Source: Anaerolineae bacterium (lineage in GTDB: Bacteria; Chloroflexota; Anaerolineae; Anaerolineales; Anaerolineaceae). Taken from it: a stretch of 64,000 nucleotides of DNA. This document shows positions 42,574 through 51,441 of this stretch, piece after piece (positions within the stretch are counted from its first letter, which is position 1; every line of letters begins with the position of its first letter). Below the pieces are notes generated by a model. The model was not told where the DNA came from and searched no databases. It worked only from the letters and a program-made list of their open reading frames with translations. The translations under genes were made by a program, and so were the position numbers. The DNA lies in NCBI GenBank assembly GCA_013178295.1, contig JABLWW010000001.1, forward strand, positions 1-64,000. Direction: 5' to 3'.

Positions 42574-44526
42574 CTATTTTACCGCATGCAGAAACCAGTT
42601 ACTGGTGATTTGCAATGGAGCAACATCGTTGACGCGGTAAACAACAGACAGGGCAGGTAGTTTGTGTGTATAAGTTGGCGAATACCAGCCTAAAATGGGC
42701 AGTTCGTCATCTTTTCCGTAAAGGACGGTGCCAGCGCGTATGATCTGAATGGTGTTATGCGGGGAGGATGAAACCATTTCCAGCGTGATTTCTCCGCATG
42801 GAGCTAAAAGTTTGAGGGTGTTTTCGTTTATTTTCCAGCTCCAATCGGGCAACAACCAGTGGAGGGTGAATTCGTGGGTGTCTTTCTTTCCCGCTGCTGG
42901 CAGAAGTTCGTCCTGGATGCACCAGTCTGCCACATTGGGGCGGCTCAATGTGCGGCGGTGGATAATGCCTAAATGCCGATAGCCATTGTGTTCAGCTGTA
43001 ACAGAGTCGCGCTCAGCGTGGATGATCTTTGCCTGTGCCCAGTCAAGCCAGAGGAATCGCCCGGCGCGGGTCATTTGGTCGCAGCGATCCACAGTCAGGG
43101 TGTTATGCACTGTGGAGCCCGCCAGACTGTTATTCCACGGGGGGGCAGCTGTGTAGCGGTAGGTGCCGGCATCACGGGCAATATTATGTCCGTTCCACCA
43201 CAGGTCAACGTGAAGTTGGTCGGCATGTGCCGGACGGCTGTGGAAGCGAACTGCGCGCAGCGATGCCCAGCAGGTTTCATTCCCCAGCCGCCAAGCAGGC
43301 TCTGTTTTGGGGAAAAGTGAATCTGTCTGTTGAGAAGGCGTGGCAACCCCCAGCCATTGTGAAAGTTCATCCCATTTGCCTTTCGCAAGGCTATCAATGC
43401 CCAGAAAAGCGCGGCTGGCAGCTTGCACCACCGGGCGGTAGTCACTAATTCCACCCGCTGCCAGGGGAAGGATATATGCGCCGTCGTTGTGTCCTAGATT
43501 GGTTACGCGACCGCTGATTGTGTCGAAATGGTTAAGAATCCAGCTTGTAGCTGCTGCCAGCCGCTCTTGCACCAGCTTAGGGTACGTCAGGTTCTGGTTT
43601 TTGGCGAGCGCCAAGACCCACAAAGCCAGTTGCAGCATCATGCGGTGGTAGTTTGTGCTGTGCTGGATGTATGTGCCGTCTAAGGCAATCTGTTGCTGCA
43701 GTGACCGGCAAAAAATTTTCCAGCCCTGGCGATGCCACTTTTCGGCAAGGGGCATGGTTTGCAAAAAGATTCCGGCAGTGAAAAGCCCGGCGGCTTCACT
43801 GAGCAGGTGATTGTTATTCTGTGCTCTGGCGTAGGGTAGTGTGGGGAGGATGCGCATGGCGTGATCGAATATAGATTGAATCAGTCTTGCACGGCGTGCA
43901 GGTGTCGTATGTACTGAGCCTGAAAAGACCTCCCAGGCGAAAGCCAGCGCGATGATGCGCAGGGCAACCTCCTGCGCTGAGACCCAGTTTGCGCCCAAGT
44001 TAACAGGGTTACTCTGTTGGAAGACCTCAAAATGCTTCCAGAAAGCCTGGGGGTATTTCTCGTCTTTGGAGAGAAGATATGCTCTCCCCAGTGTAAAAAC
44101 CCATCCAAAGCGAGCCGGTTCCCAGATGTCCTTAATATCCTGAAACTGGGAGGTTTCGATGGGCGTAACAGACCAGTGCTTTAGCGGCAGAGGAGGCGTA
44201 AACTGGATGGGCGTCGGGTCTGCGTCGTATAAACGCATTTTGCCGCTGACAATTTCATTGGCTTGTTCAAGGAGTGTTGCAGCTTCATCGCCAAGAATTT
44301 GCTGCAGTGTCTCTTGTTGTGGTGTGCTCAGCAGGGGGTGATGGCTGCGGTATTGGATAATTCTTTCGATTTCTTCTTGCCGGATGTTATTCTCTGCAGT
44401 GGGTGTACAACGCCGGTAATGCCCGGTTTTCAAACCAAACCAGTAGATGATATAGTACATAATGGGAACGATGCCGATCTGACGAGCAGCTTTGAGCGCG
44501 ACAGGCAGGCGGTTGAACCATGTCAT
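42574..44526 (-). CDS. Heparinase II/III family protein
   Basis: 650 residues. N-terminal helical (alpha/alpha toroid) domain (about 60-390) with NNNHLLSEAAGLFTAGIFLQ and QHSTNYHRMMLQLALWVLAL, the His/Tyr region typical of heparinase II/III and alginate-lyase-like enzymes; C-terminal beta-sandwich domain (about 400-640) with HADQLHVDLWWNGHNIARD. There is no clear cleavable signal peptide, only a mildly hydrophobic N-terminus. Members inside polysaccharide synthesis loci may trim or modify uronic-acid glycans. Four bases separate it from the GT4 gene. Confidence 0.88.
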   Translation of the reverse strand: MTWFNRLPVALKAARQIGIVPIMYYIIYWFGLKTGHYRRCTPTAENNIRQEEIERIIQYRSHHPLLSTPQQETLQQILGDEAATLLEQANEIVSGKMRLYDADPTPIQFTPPLPLKHWSVTPIETSQFQDIKDIWEPARFGWVFTLGRAYLLSKDEKYPQAFWKHFEVFQQSNPVNLGANWVSAQEVALRIIALAFAWEVFSGSVHTTPARRARLIQSIFDHAMRILPTLPYARAQNNNHLLSEAAGLFTAGIFLQTMPLAEKWHRQGWKIFCRSLQQQIALDGTYIQHSTNYHRMMLQLALWVLALAKNQNLTYPKLVQERLAAATSWILNHFDTISGRVTNLGHNDGAYILPLAAGGISDYRPVVQAASRAFLGIDSLAKGKWDELSQWLGVATPSQQTDSLFPKTEPAWRLGNETCWASLRAVRFHSRPAHADQLHVDLWWNGHNIARDAGTYRYTAAPPWNNSLAGSTVHNTLTVDRCDQMTRAGRFLWLDWAQAKIIHAERDSVTAEHNGYRHLGIIHRRTLSRPNVADWCIQDELLPAAGKKDTHEFTLHWLLPDWSWKINENTLKLLAPCGEITLEMVSSSPHNTIQIIRAGTVLYGKDDELPILGWYSPTYTHKLPALSVVYRVNDVAPLQITSNWFLHAVK

Positions 44527-44548
44527 TGGTTACCCTGCATTGTGTGTA

Positions 44549-46717
44549 TCATTGTCGGGATACTGACACCGATTCGCCGCGCTGTATGGCGCGGATGGCG
44601 GCAAATGATGCGCGCGTTACCTCAATCAGATCTGAATAGGGTATGGGTGGGGCGCTGCCTGCGCGCAGACATGCGATAAAAGCCTCCCAGGCGCTCTGAT
44701 GCCCTTTGTCCTGGCGCAGGGGAGCAGAGACCACTTTGCGTTTGCTGCCACGAATCAGTTCAAGTGAACGATAATCATTGAGAATAGCCACTCTGCCCTC
44801 GCAAAAAACTTCGAGGAATTCTTTTGGCACACTTTTATCGCCATTGGCGAGGTAGCTGAGGGTGCCCAGCGAACCGTCGGGAAATATGAATGTGATCACA
44901 GCGTTGTCCTGCTGGTAGATTCCGCCATCGGGTAACGCATGAGCGCTCACTTTAACGGGAGGTGCACCAACGAGAAAGGTAAGCAGATCAATAAAATGAC
45001 AGCCTTCCCCAATGATGCGCCCCCCGCCTTGCAGGGGGTCGTGCAGCCAGTGATCGCGCGGCAATGCACCGGCATTGACGCGGTAATGGGCTACCAAGGG
45101 CTGACTACGGTGATGTAAAAATTCCTTGAGCGTTTTTATCATGGGGGCGAAGCGGCGGTTGAAACCGACCATCAACAGCGGGGTCGAAGGGCCGCCAAGC
45201 AGGGTTTCAATTTCTGCCAGTTCGCTTTCCTGGATTGCCAGAGGTTTTTCGCAGTATACTGCTTTTCCCTGCTGCAGGGCGCGGATCACCTGACGGGCGT
45301 GATCGTTGTGGCGTGTGAGAATAGCAACAGCGTTGATCGAGGCGTCCTGGAGGATTTCGTCTTCGGATGAAGTAGCATACTCAAAGCCGTACTTCTGCGC
45401 GGCATGTTGGGCATTGATGCCTGAGGCTGAGGCAATGCCTTTCAGGTGAACCCCGCTGGGTTTGCTGATGTTGGGAAGAAAGACGGCGTTGGCGTAATTG
45501 CCCGCCCCCAGTACCCCAATGGAGATTGTCGCGGGTGCTGGCGCGGTTTGTTTTGCCGCAATGTCTGTCTGCACCCGTCTTTCCACGGGAGTTGGTGTGT
45601 CTTGAGAATAGGTCAAAAGAACCCCAAGAAAGGGCTGAGCGGTTTTTCCAGTGATGAGGTCATACGCCTGCGGCGCATCCTCGAGGGAAAAGCGGTGCGA
45701 GATGAGCGGTTTTACATCCACTTTTCCGTCAGCCAGCAGTTCTACAAAAGCCGTCAGGTTGCGCCCTTCACTCCAGCGCACGTACCCAATGGGGTAGTCA
45801 TGCCCTTTCTGTTCATAGTTGCTGTCATAGCGCCCTGGCCCGTAGGAGCGGGAGATTTTAAAATCAAGCTCTTTGTCGTAATACAATTTGCGCGGCAGGT
45901 GTGTTCCGACTGCGCCTACGGCAACAACTGTGGCGCGATCGCGTGCCAGGATTCCTGCCAGATTGATAGGGTCATTGGAGCGTGTGTCAGCGGTGATAAG
46001 GATGGCGTCAAATCCCAGGCCGCGCGCAAAGGTTTTGCCGCTGTCCTCAACTTCGCTGCGCAGACATGCTTCAATTCCCATTTGTTTTGCCAGTTTCACC
46101 CGCTCCGCTTGGATGTCAATTCCAAAGACGCGGCAGCCAGCGGCGCGGGCAATTTGTACGCTGAGCAGACCAAGCAGCCCCAATCCGATCACGGCAACAC
46201 TCTCTCCCAGTTGCGGCGCGGCAAGACGAAACCCGTGCAGCGCAATGGCGCCCAGTGTAGTGAAAGCCGCTTGCTCAAAGTCCACCTTGTCAGGCAGGGC
46301 GGCGAGCAGATTTTGCGGTACAACAGCGTATTCGGCGTGAACGGCATACCCCCCCCCAGCGCAGGCGACTCTGTCCCCTGTGCAAAAGCCTTGTAGCCCC
46401 TCGCCTGTGGCGATCACTGTTCCTGCCGATGCATATCCCAATGGCATAGGCCTGTCCAGGCGGTTGAAGGCGGCCTGCAGGGTGGGCAGGATGCCTTCGC
46501 GCCGGGCTTTGTCCATCAGCTGACGTACCAGATCAGGGCGTGATTGTGCTTTGCCAAGCAGGCTCTTTTCGGCAAACTCAACCAGCATGCGCTCTGTCCC
46601 TGCGGAAACCAGGGAAACAGCGGTGCGCACCAGGGCAGTGCCGGGCTGAACGGCAGGTATGGGAACCTCGCTAATGGCTGTTTTGCCATCGCGCATATTC
46701 TGCAAAAGTTGTTTCAT
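44549..46717 (-). CDS. Bi-domain oxidoreductase: zinc-type alcohol dehydrogenase fused to Gfo/Idh/MocA
   Basis: 722 residues with two enzymes in one chain. Residues about 1-365 are an MDR/threonine-dehydrogenase-like domain (AVIGLGLLGLLSVQIARAAG Rossmann motif, GTHLPRKLYYDKELDFKIS). Residues about 395-715 are a Gfo/Idh/MocA NAD(P)-dependent sugar dehydrogenase (GVLGAGNYANAVFLPNIS, CEKPLAIQESELAEIE, HWLHDPLQGGGRIIGEGCHF). Such fusions are known in polysaccharide loci next to heparinase-like and GT4 genes and may oxidise or epimerise a nucleotide sugar. It opens the leftward arm of the locus. Confidence 0.92.
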   Translation of the reverse strand: MKQLLQNMRDGKTAISEVPIPAVQPGTALVRTAVSLVSAGTERMLVEFAEKSLLGKAQSRPDLVRQLMDKARREGILPTLQAAFNRLDRPMPLGYASAGTVIATGEGLQGFCTGDRVACAGGGYAVHAEYAVVPQNLLAALPDKVDFEQAAFTTLGAIALHGFRLAAPQLGESVAVIGLGLLGLLSVQIARAAGCRVFGIDIQAERVKLAKQMGIEACLRSEVEDSGKTFARGLGFDAILITADTRSNDPINLAGILARDRATVVAVGAVGTHLPRKLYYDKELDFKISRSYGPGRYDSNYEQKGHDYPIGYVRWSEGRNLTAFVELLADGKVDVKPLISHRFSLEDAPQAYDLITGKTAQPFLGVLLTYSQDTPTPVERRVQTDIAAKQTAPAPATISIGVLGAGNYANAVFLPNISKPSGVHLKGIASASGINAQHAAQKYGFEYATSSEDEILQDASINAVAILTRHNDHARQVIRALQQGKAVYCEKPLAIQESELAEIETLLGGPSTPLLMVGFNRRFAPMIKTLKEFLHHRSQPLVAHYRVNAGALPRDHWLHDPLQGGGRIIGEGCHFIDLLTFLVGAPPVKVSAHALPDGGIYQQDNAVITFIFPDGSLGTLSYLANGDKSVPKEFLEVFCEGRVAILNDYRSLELIRGSKRKVVSAPLRQDKGHQSAWEAFIACLRAGSAPPIPYSDLIEVTRASFAAIRAIQRGESVSVSRQ

Positions 46718-46812
46718 GATGGATAGCCTTAAGTTTTTTCAGGTACTATTTTTTATATTCTACTATAATTGGAAAAGGTCTGTGTCTGTGAGGAGGTATA
46801 CAAACCGCTCTG

Positions 46813-49140
46813 ATGTCGTCTTCTTCCACGCCCGCGCAAAGATTGTATCTGCTTCAGGAAGCGGTATTGATCTTGCTGTGTGCCTATTTCGTTTTCATGG
46901 GCAGCACACGCGCTGGTCTTGTTCAACCAATTTATCTGGCGATTAACCTGGCTCTGTTTGGTGTTTTTACGATGCTAGTTGTTTTCGGCCGGTGGCGTTT
47001 CTCCACAGCGGTGGATATGCCGCTAGTTGGCTTCATTGGCGTGGTGTTATTGAGTTCGATCACCTCGATTGATGTGCGGCGTTCTTTTGTCGAATTGTGG
47101 TTGATTTGTATTGCAGCTTTGCTTTTTCTGGTAAGCGTCAATCGCGTTGGTGGTGGTCTTCCCGCCGAGCTGGTGGTCAAGGTGCTTTTGATTATAGGCG
47201 GGATTCTGATGGCTTTAAGCTGGTATTCTGTGTGGCAGTGGTATCACCACTGGTTGTTGAACAACCCCGATGAATGGATACCTTCTCAGGCTTATCGTCT
47301 TCCGGTGCCCAATTTTCTTGCGGTGATATTGAATGTGTGGCTGATGATGGCGCTAGCGCGCTTGCTGATGACCCGTTCGCGGGTTGGGCGTGTGGCGCTG
47401 GGTGTGTGGGTGGTTTCTGCTGTGGGGCTGTTGTATTTTACCTCTTCGCGCGGGGGATGGCTGGGCACAGCGGCGGGTCTGTTTTGTCTGGCGGTGTTGG
47501 TTGCCCGGTTGCGCGGTGAGTGGCTGCGGGCGGTCTGGCATCGTGTACGGGGCAAGCGGATTGCTCTGATAGGACTTGTGGCGCTGGTTTTGATATTTGT
47601 GCTGCTGGCTGCCTTTTTGCTTTATCGCCAGACGACGCAGACAGCTCATGCCTCCTTCTTCCAGTCGCGCAGCGAGTTCTGGCCTGCGGCGCTGAGCGCT
47701 TTTCTTCGCTCGCCGCTGGTTGGCAGTGGCCCCTTCACGTTTGTCAGTTTTTATCTTCAGCACAATTCTGTCCCCCCGCGTTTCTATTTTGACTATGCCC
47801 ACAGCATCTATATGGACACACTTGGGGGCTGTGGTCTGCTGGGGTTGCTGGCGTTGATCTGGCTGTTGTATCGCACGGTGATTACGCTTTGGAGACAGGT
47901 AACCCGTCTGCAGGGGATAGATTGGGCTGTGGCTGCTGGGGCGCTGGCGGCGCTGGTAGCGTTTTGCGTGCATGGCTTTTTCGATAGTGTGCATCACACC
48001 TCGCCGACCAGTTTGTGGAATCTGGCGGTCTTGCTGGGGGCCGCGGTGGGGATACAGGCGACACAGAATGCAAGGGGCAGGTTGTTACCTGCTGGAGTGG
48101 GGGTAGTCGTTGTGGTATTAACAGCCCTCAGCCTTTGGTTTATTTTGCCAATGCGCGCTGGCGTGCTGGCAGGCGCACAAGGCGACTGGCAGACGGCGGT
48201 TGGAAGTTTTTCTCAGGCGGCGCAGCGCGATACCCGACTGGCAATTGCATATCAGCAAATGGGGCTGGCATACAGCAACCTGGCTGCACAGGGGGATGCG
48301 GAGGCGTTGAGCAAAGCGGTGGAAGCGTTTGAAAAGACAATCGCTCTGGACCCTTACTGGGCGCTTAATCATGCCAACCTTGGGGCGCTTTATCTCAGAC
48401 AGGGTAGGGTTGACGCTGCCCTGTCTGCTTTTGGTGAAGCTATTCGGATTGCGCCGGACGCTGCTGTGTATCACCTCAATAATGGTGTTGCTCTGGAGGT
48501 AGCTGGAAGTCACGATAAAGCGCTTGGGGCTTATTACCGTGCGATTGCGCTTAACCCAGATTGGGCGGAGGCGTATTTCTGGCGTAGCACTCCTGTGCGG
48601 CATGAAGCACAGCAGCGCTGGCGACTGGATCATCCTGATGTGAGACCCAGTATCAAAGCGCTGGAGGAAGAGCAGGCGCAGCAGACCAACCGGCTCAAAC
48701 CAGTGGTACTTCTGGCAGATGCGTATCTCCGCGAGGGACTGTTGGATAAGGCGGATGTTCTCCTGCGCAAGAATGAGGATGCGTTTACAGAGAGCAACGC
48801 AGACCGCCTGGAATGGAACTGGCTGATGGCAGAGGTCTTGGCTGCCAGAGGGGCGTATCAGCAAGCAGTGGAGTTGGGGGACAGGGCGGTAGGTGATATG
48901 TTGTATGATGGCGTATATGGTCCCGGCGCGCTGGCAAATGGCAATTATGCTGTCTTTGCGTTTCGCACTTCGGCGCTCAACCAGGATTTTGTGCCTCAGT
49001 TACAAGGAAGCCCATTTCCAGACCGTTGGGGAAAACGCATGCAGCGACTGGCTGAGTGGTACAGAAAATTGGGCAATGAGGCAAAGGCGACTGAGATTGA
49101 AAATAAACTGATACAGTTAATTCCTGATAACACCTTGTAG
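46813..49140 (+). CDS. O-antigen polymerase/ligase (Wzy-type) with C-terminal TPR domain
   Basis: 775 residues. About 12 membrane helices (1-430) hold the Wzy_C loop with SEFWPAALSAFLRSPLVGSG and the HGFFDSVHHTSPT segment. After the last helix there are TPR repeats (about 445-600; AIAYQQMGLAYSNLA, ALNHANLGALYLRQG, AVYHLNNGVALEVAG) and a further helical tail. Probably polymerises the locus polysaccharide at the outer face; the TPR part may dock partners. GAGGAGG is 16 bases before the ATG, rather far, so the start is uncertain. First gene of the right arm. Confidence 0.9.
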   Translation: MSSSSTPAQRLYLLQEAVLILLCAYFVFMGSTRAGLVQPIYLAINLALFGVFTMLVVFGRWRFSTAVDMPLVGFIGVVLLSSITSIDVRRSFVELWLICIAALLFLVSVNRVGGGLPAELVVKVLLIIGGILMALSWYSVWQWYHHWLLNNPDEWIPSQAYRLPVPNFLAVILNVWLMMALARLLMTRSRVGRVALGVWVVSAVGLLYFTSSRGGWLGTAAGLFCLAVLVARLRGEWLRAVWHRVRGKRIALIGLVALVLIFVLLAAFLLYRQTTQTAHASFFQSRSEFWPAALSAFLRSPLVGSGPFTFVSFYLQHNSVPPRFYFDYAHSIYMDTLGGCGLLGLLALIWLLYRTVITLWRQVTRLQGIDWAVAAGALAALVAFCVHGFFDSVHHTSPTSLWNLAVLLGAAVGIQATQNARGRLLPAGVGVVVVVLTALSLWFILPMRAGVLAGAQGDWQTAVGSFSQAAQRDTRLAIAYQQMGLAYSNLAAQGDAEALSKAVEAFEKTIALDPYWALNHANLGALYLRQGRVDAALSAFGEAIRIAPDAAVYHLNNGVALEVAGSHDKALGAYYRAIALNPDWAEAYFWRSTPVRHEAQQRWRLDHPDVRPSIKALEEEQAQQTNRLKPVVLLADAYLREGLLDKADVLLRKNEDAFTESNADRLEWNWLMAEVLAARGAYQQAVELGDRAVGDMLYDGVYGPGALANGNYAVFAFRTSALNQDFVPQLQGSPFPDRWGKRMQRLAEWYRKLGNEAKATEIENKLIQLIPDNTL

Positions 49141-49145
49141 GGGGA

Positions 49146-50639
49146 ATGGACAGACCATTATCTCAACATTCACAGGTAGAGATTGCTGAATTGCGCGACA
49201 AGGCAATTCGTTCAGCACGTTGGGTCTTTCTGACGGACCTGTTTCAAAAGATTTCTGGCCCTTTGTTGCCAGTGTTGCTGGCGCGCGTGCTCTTGCCGGA
49301 CGATGTCGGTGTGCTGGGGATTGTCATGCTGGTTTTGGCGCTGGTAACCATTTTTCAGCAGGCGGGGCTTGGGGAGGCTGTAATTCAGCGTTCCAGCCAC
49401 CAGGATGGGACGCCACATATTGCCTTCTGGTTGAGTCTGGTGGTAGCAATAGGGTTGTATGCCCTTCTATGGTTTATTGCCCCATGGATTGGTCTGGCTT
49501 TTAGCGAACCGCGAACTGTGGCAGCACTGCGGGTGATGGGGGTACAGCTGCTTTTTTCCTCTGTTGGGACACTGCCGCTGTCATTGCTCAAGCGCGAGTT
49601 TCAGTTTACGAAGATTTACCGCGCTCAATTGTGGGCATCCCTGGTGTCTTTTGGGGTGGCGATACCCCTTGCCCTGATGGGAAAGGGGTACTGGGCAGTG
49701 ATCATCGCCAGTCTGTGCGGCAATCTGGTGTGCGTGCTTTTTCTCTGGTATCAAAGCCGTTGGCTGCCCAAATGGCTGTTTGTGTCATCCACAGCGTGGC
49801 AATTGTTACGCTTTGGCGGCTTCATTACCATTGAGATGCTTCTTGGTTGGATGTTTGTTTACTTTGACAATGCGCTGGTGGGGGCGTATTTGGGGACAGC
49901 AGCTCTGGGTATCTACGCACTGGCGTTCAATATTGCCAACGCAGCCATTGGGTTGCCGGTTGGGGCGCTGACCGGTGTTGCGCTTTCGACGTTTAGCAGA
50001 CTCCAGGAAGATCGAGCCAGTCTGCGCAAGATGTACATAGAGGGCACCCAACTGGTCGCGGCGTATGCTATTCCTGCCGGTGTGGGGCTTGCCTGGTGCG
50101 CTGTGCCGCTTGCGCAGGCGTATTTTGGTACAAAGTGGGCGGGGATGGCACCGATTTTGTCCATTCTTGCGGTGTATGCGGGGATTGCGCATCTGTGGAT
50201 TTTGAACACCCATGTTTTTCGCTCGATTGGGCGCCCGGATATCATGGTCAAGATTTACCTGATTTCGATTGCGGTTATTCTTCCCGTTTATCTTTTCAGT
50301 GTTCGCTATGGTCTGTTGGAATTTACAATTGCCCGGGCTGTGGCTGTGATTGTCGTAGGGGGTATTGTGCACACTTTCTATGCGGTGCGCACACTTCAGT
50401 TGCCGCGCAGCTATTTGTGGGAGTGCTGCGCCGCGCCTCTCAAAGCGACGTTCTTGATGGTACTGGTTGAATTAGCGCTGTCGGTTTTTAAGATTCATAG
50501 TCCCTGGCTTGAGCTGGCTTTGCGTCTGGTGCTTGGTGCGGCGGGTTATTTTGTGGGTCTGTATTTGTTCAACAGAGCATTGAGCGTTGCTTTTTATCAG
50601 TCCCTGTGGCAAAGGTTTTCTGCCCAAAGGAGGCAATGA
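49146..50639 (+). CDS. Wzx-like polysaccharide flippase (MOP superfamily)
   Basis: 497 residues, about 14 membrane helices, of the lipopolysaccharide-biosynthesis/RfbX group that flips undecaprenyl-linked repeat units. Landmarks are SARWVFLTDLFQKISGPLLP at the N-terminus, LPDDVGVLGIVMLVLALVTI and GEAVIQRSSH. GGGGGA lies directly before the ATG. It follows the Wzy gene by five bases, giving the classical Wzx/Wzy pair. Confidence 0.92.
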   Translation: MDRPLSQHSQVEIAELRDKAIRSARWVFLTDLFQKISGPLLPVLLARVLLPDDVGVLGIVMLVLALVTIFQQAGLGEAVIQRSSHQDGTPHIAFWLSLVVAIGLYALLWFIAPWIGLAFSEPRTVAALRVMGVQLLFSSVGTLPLSLLKREFQFTKIYRAQLWASLVSFGVAIPLALMGKGYWAVIIASLCGNLVCVLFLWYQSRWLPKWLFVSSTAWQLLRFGGFITIEMLLGWMFVYFDNALVGAYLGTAALGIYALAFNIANAAIGLPVGALTGVALSTFSRLQEDRASLRKMYIEGTQLVAAYAIPAGVGLAWCAVPLAQAYFGTKWAGMAPILSILAVYAGIAHLWILNTHVFRSIGRPDIMVKIYLISIAVILPVYLFSVRYGLLEFTIARAVAVIVVGGIVHTFYAVRTLQLPRSYLWECCAAPLKATFLMVLVELALSVFKIHSPWLELALRLVLGAAGYFVGLYLFNRALSVAFYQSLWQRFSAQRRQ

Positions 50640-50646
50640 GATCATC

Positions 50647-51426
50647 ATGAGGTTTGCGAAGGCATATCGGTCGGTTGCGGTGCGGCTGCGCTATCATCTG
50701 GAAAGATTGGGCTTGCTGAGCGGTGGTTATCCGAGAATTGTTGTGCAGAGGGCAATCCTGCCGCACGGCATCAGTTTCGAGGTGGCAAACCTGACCGAGT
50801 ACAACCGCGTGTTTGATATGGATGAGGAGGAAAACTGTCTGCGCTTTCTTCTGGACAGGTTAAGCCCCGAAGATGTGTTCTTTGATGTGGGCGCCTGCAT
50901 TGGGGTGTTCACCTTGCATGCGGCGTGCAAATGCCGCCGGGTTTTGGCGTTTGAACCTGATGAGGGGTTTCGTCAACACTTGTATCGGAATATTGCGTTG
51001 AATAAAGTTACCAATGTTGAGGTGATCCCTTGGGCAGTGTCTGATCGGAGCGCGACTGTGCCACTTTTCACTGATGGAGTGGCGGGCAGATCACCTTCAC
51101 TGGCCAATTCAGGTTTTGGCGGACAGGTCTTAATCGAGACACACGCTTTGGATGACGAGGTTGCACGTGGCGGTCTTCCTCTGCCGGATGTGATTAAGAT
51201 GGATATCGAGGGGGCGGAAATTTTGGCATTGCGGGGGATGCGCAAACTTCTGACCAGCTTCCCGCCGAGATATATCTATGTCGAGATTCATCCGCAAGCT
51301 CTGCCGGGATTTTCATCCAGCAAGCAGGAGGTGATGGAGATCTTTGATGCTGCTGGTTATCGTGTTGTCCTGCATTTGCCGCGCGGGTTGGAAGAGCATT
51401 ATGTGTTTTCTGCTGCCCCACACTAA
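50647..51426 (+). CDS. FkbM family SAM-dependent methyltransferase
   Basis: 259 residues. SAM-binding motif VFFDVGACIGVFTLHAA (about 78-94), LAFEPDEGFRQHL, the IKMDIEGAEILALRGM motif (about 185-200) and a C-terminal IYVEIHPQALPGF are FkbM hallmarks. It likely O-methylates a sugar of the polysaccharide. The start at 50647 is chosen because a longer frame overlaps the flippase gene; AAAGGAGG lies somewhat far upstream (12 bases). Confidence 0.88.
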   Translation: MRFAKAYRSVAVRLRYHLERLGLLSGGYPRIVVQRAILPHGISFEVANLTEYNRVFDMDEEENCLRFLLDRLSPEDVFFDVGACIGVFTLHAACKCRRVLAFEPDEGFRQHLYRNIALNKVTNVEVIPWAVSDRSATVPLFTDGVAGRSPSLANSGFGGQVLIETHALDDEVARGGLPLPDVIKMDIEGAEILALRGMRKLLTSFPPRYIYVEIHPQALPGFSSSKQEVMEIFDAAGYRVVLHLPRGLEEHYVFSAAPH

Positions 51427-51441
51427 AGGTGTAATAACGTC

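Noticed and set aside
45446-46396. A 316-codon plus-strand frame opposite the bi-domain oxidoreductase
   Set aside because: Shadow of a well-supported gene; no family features. The same applies to long frames at 630-1508 and 55761-56840.
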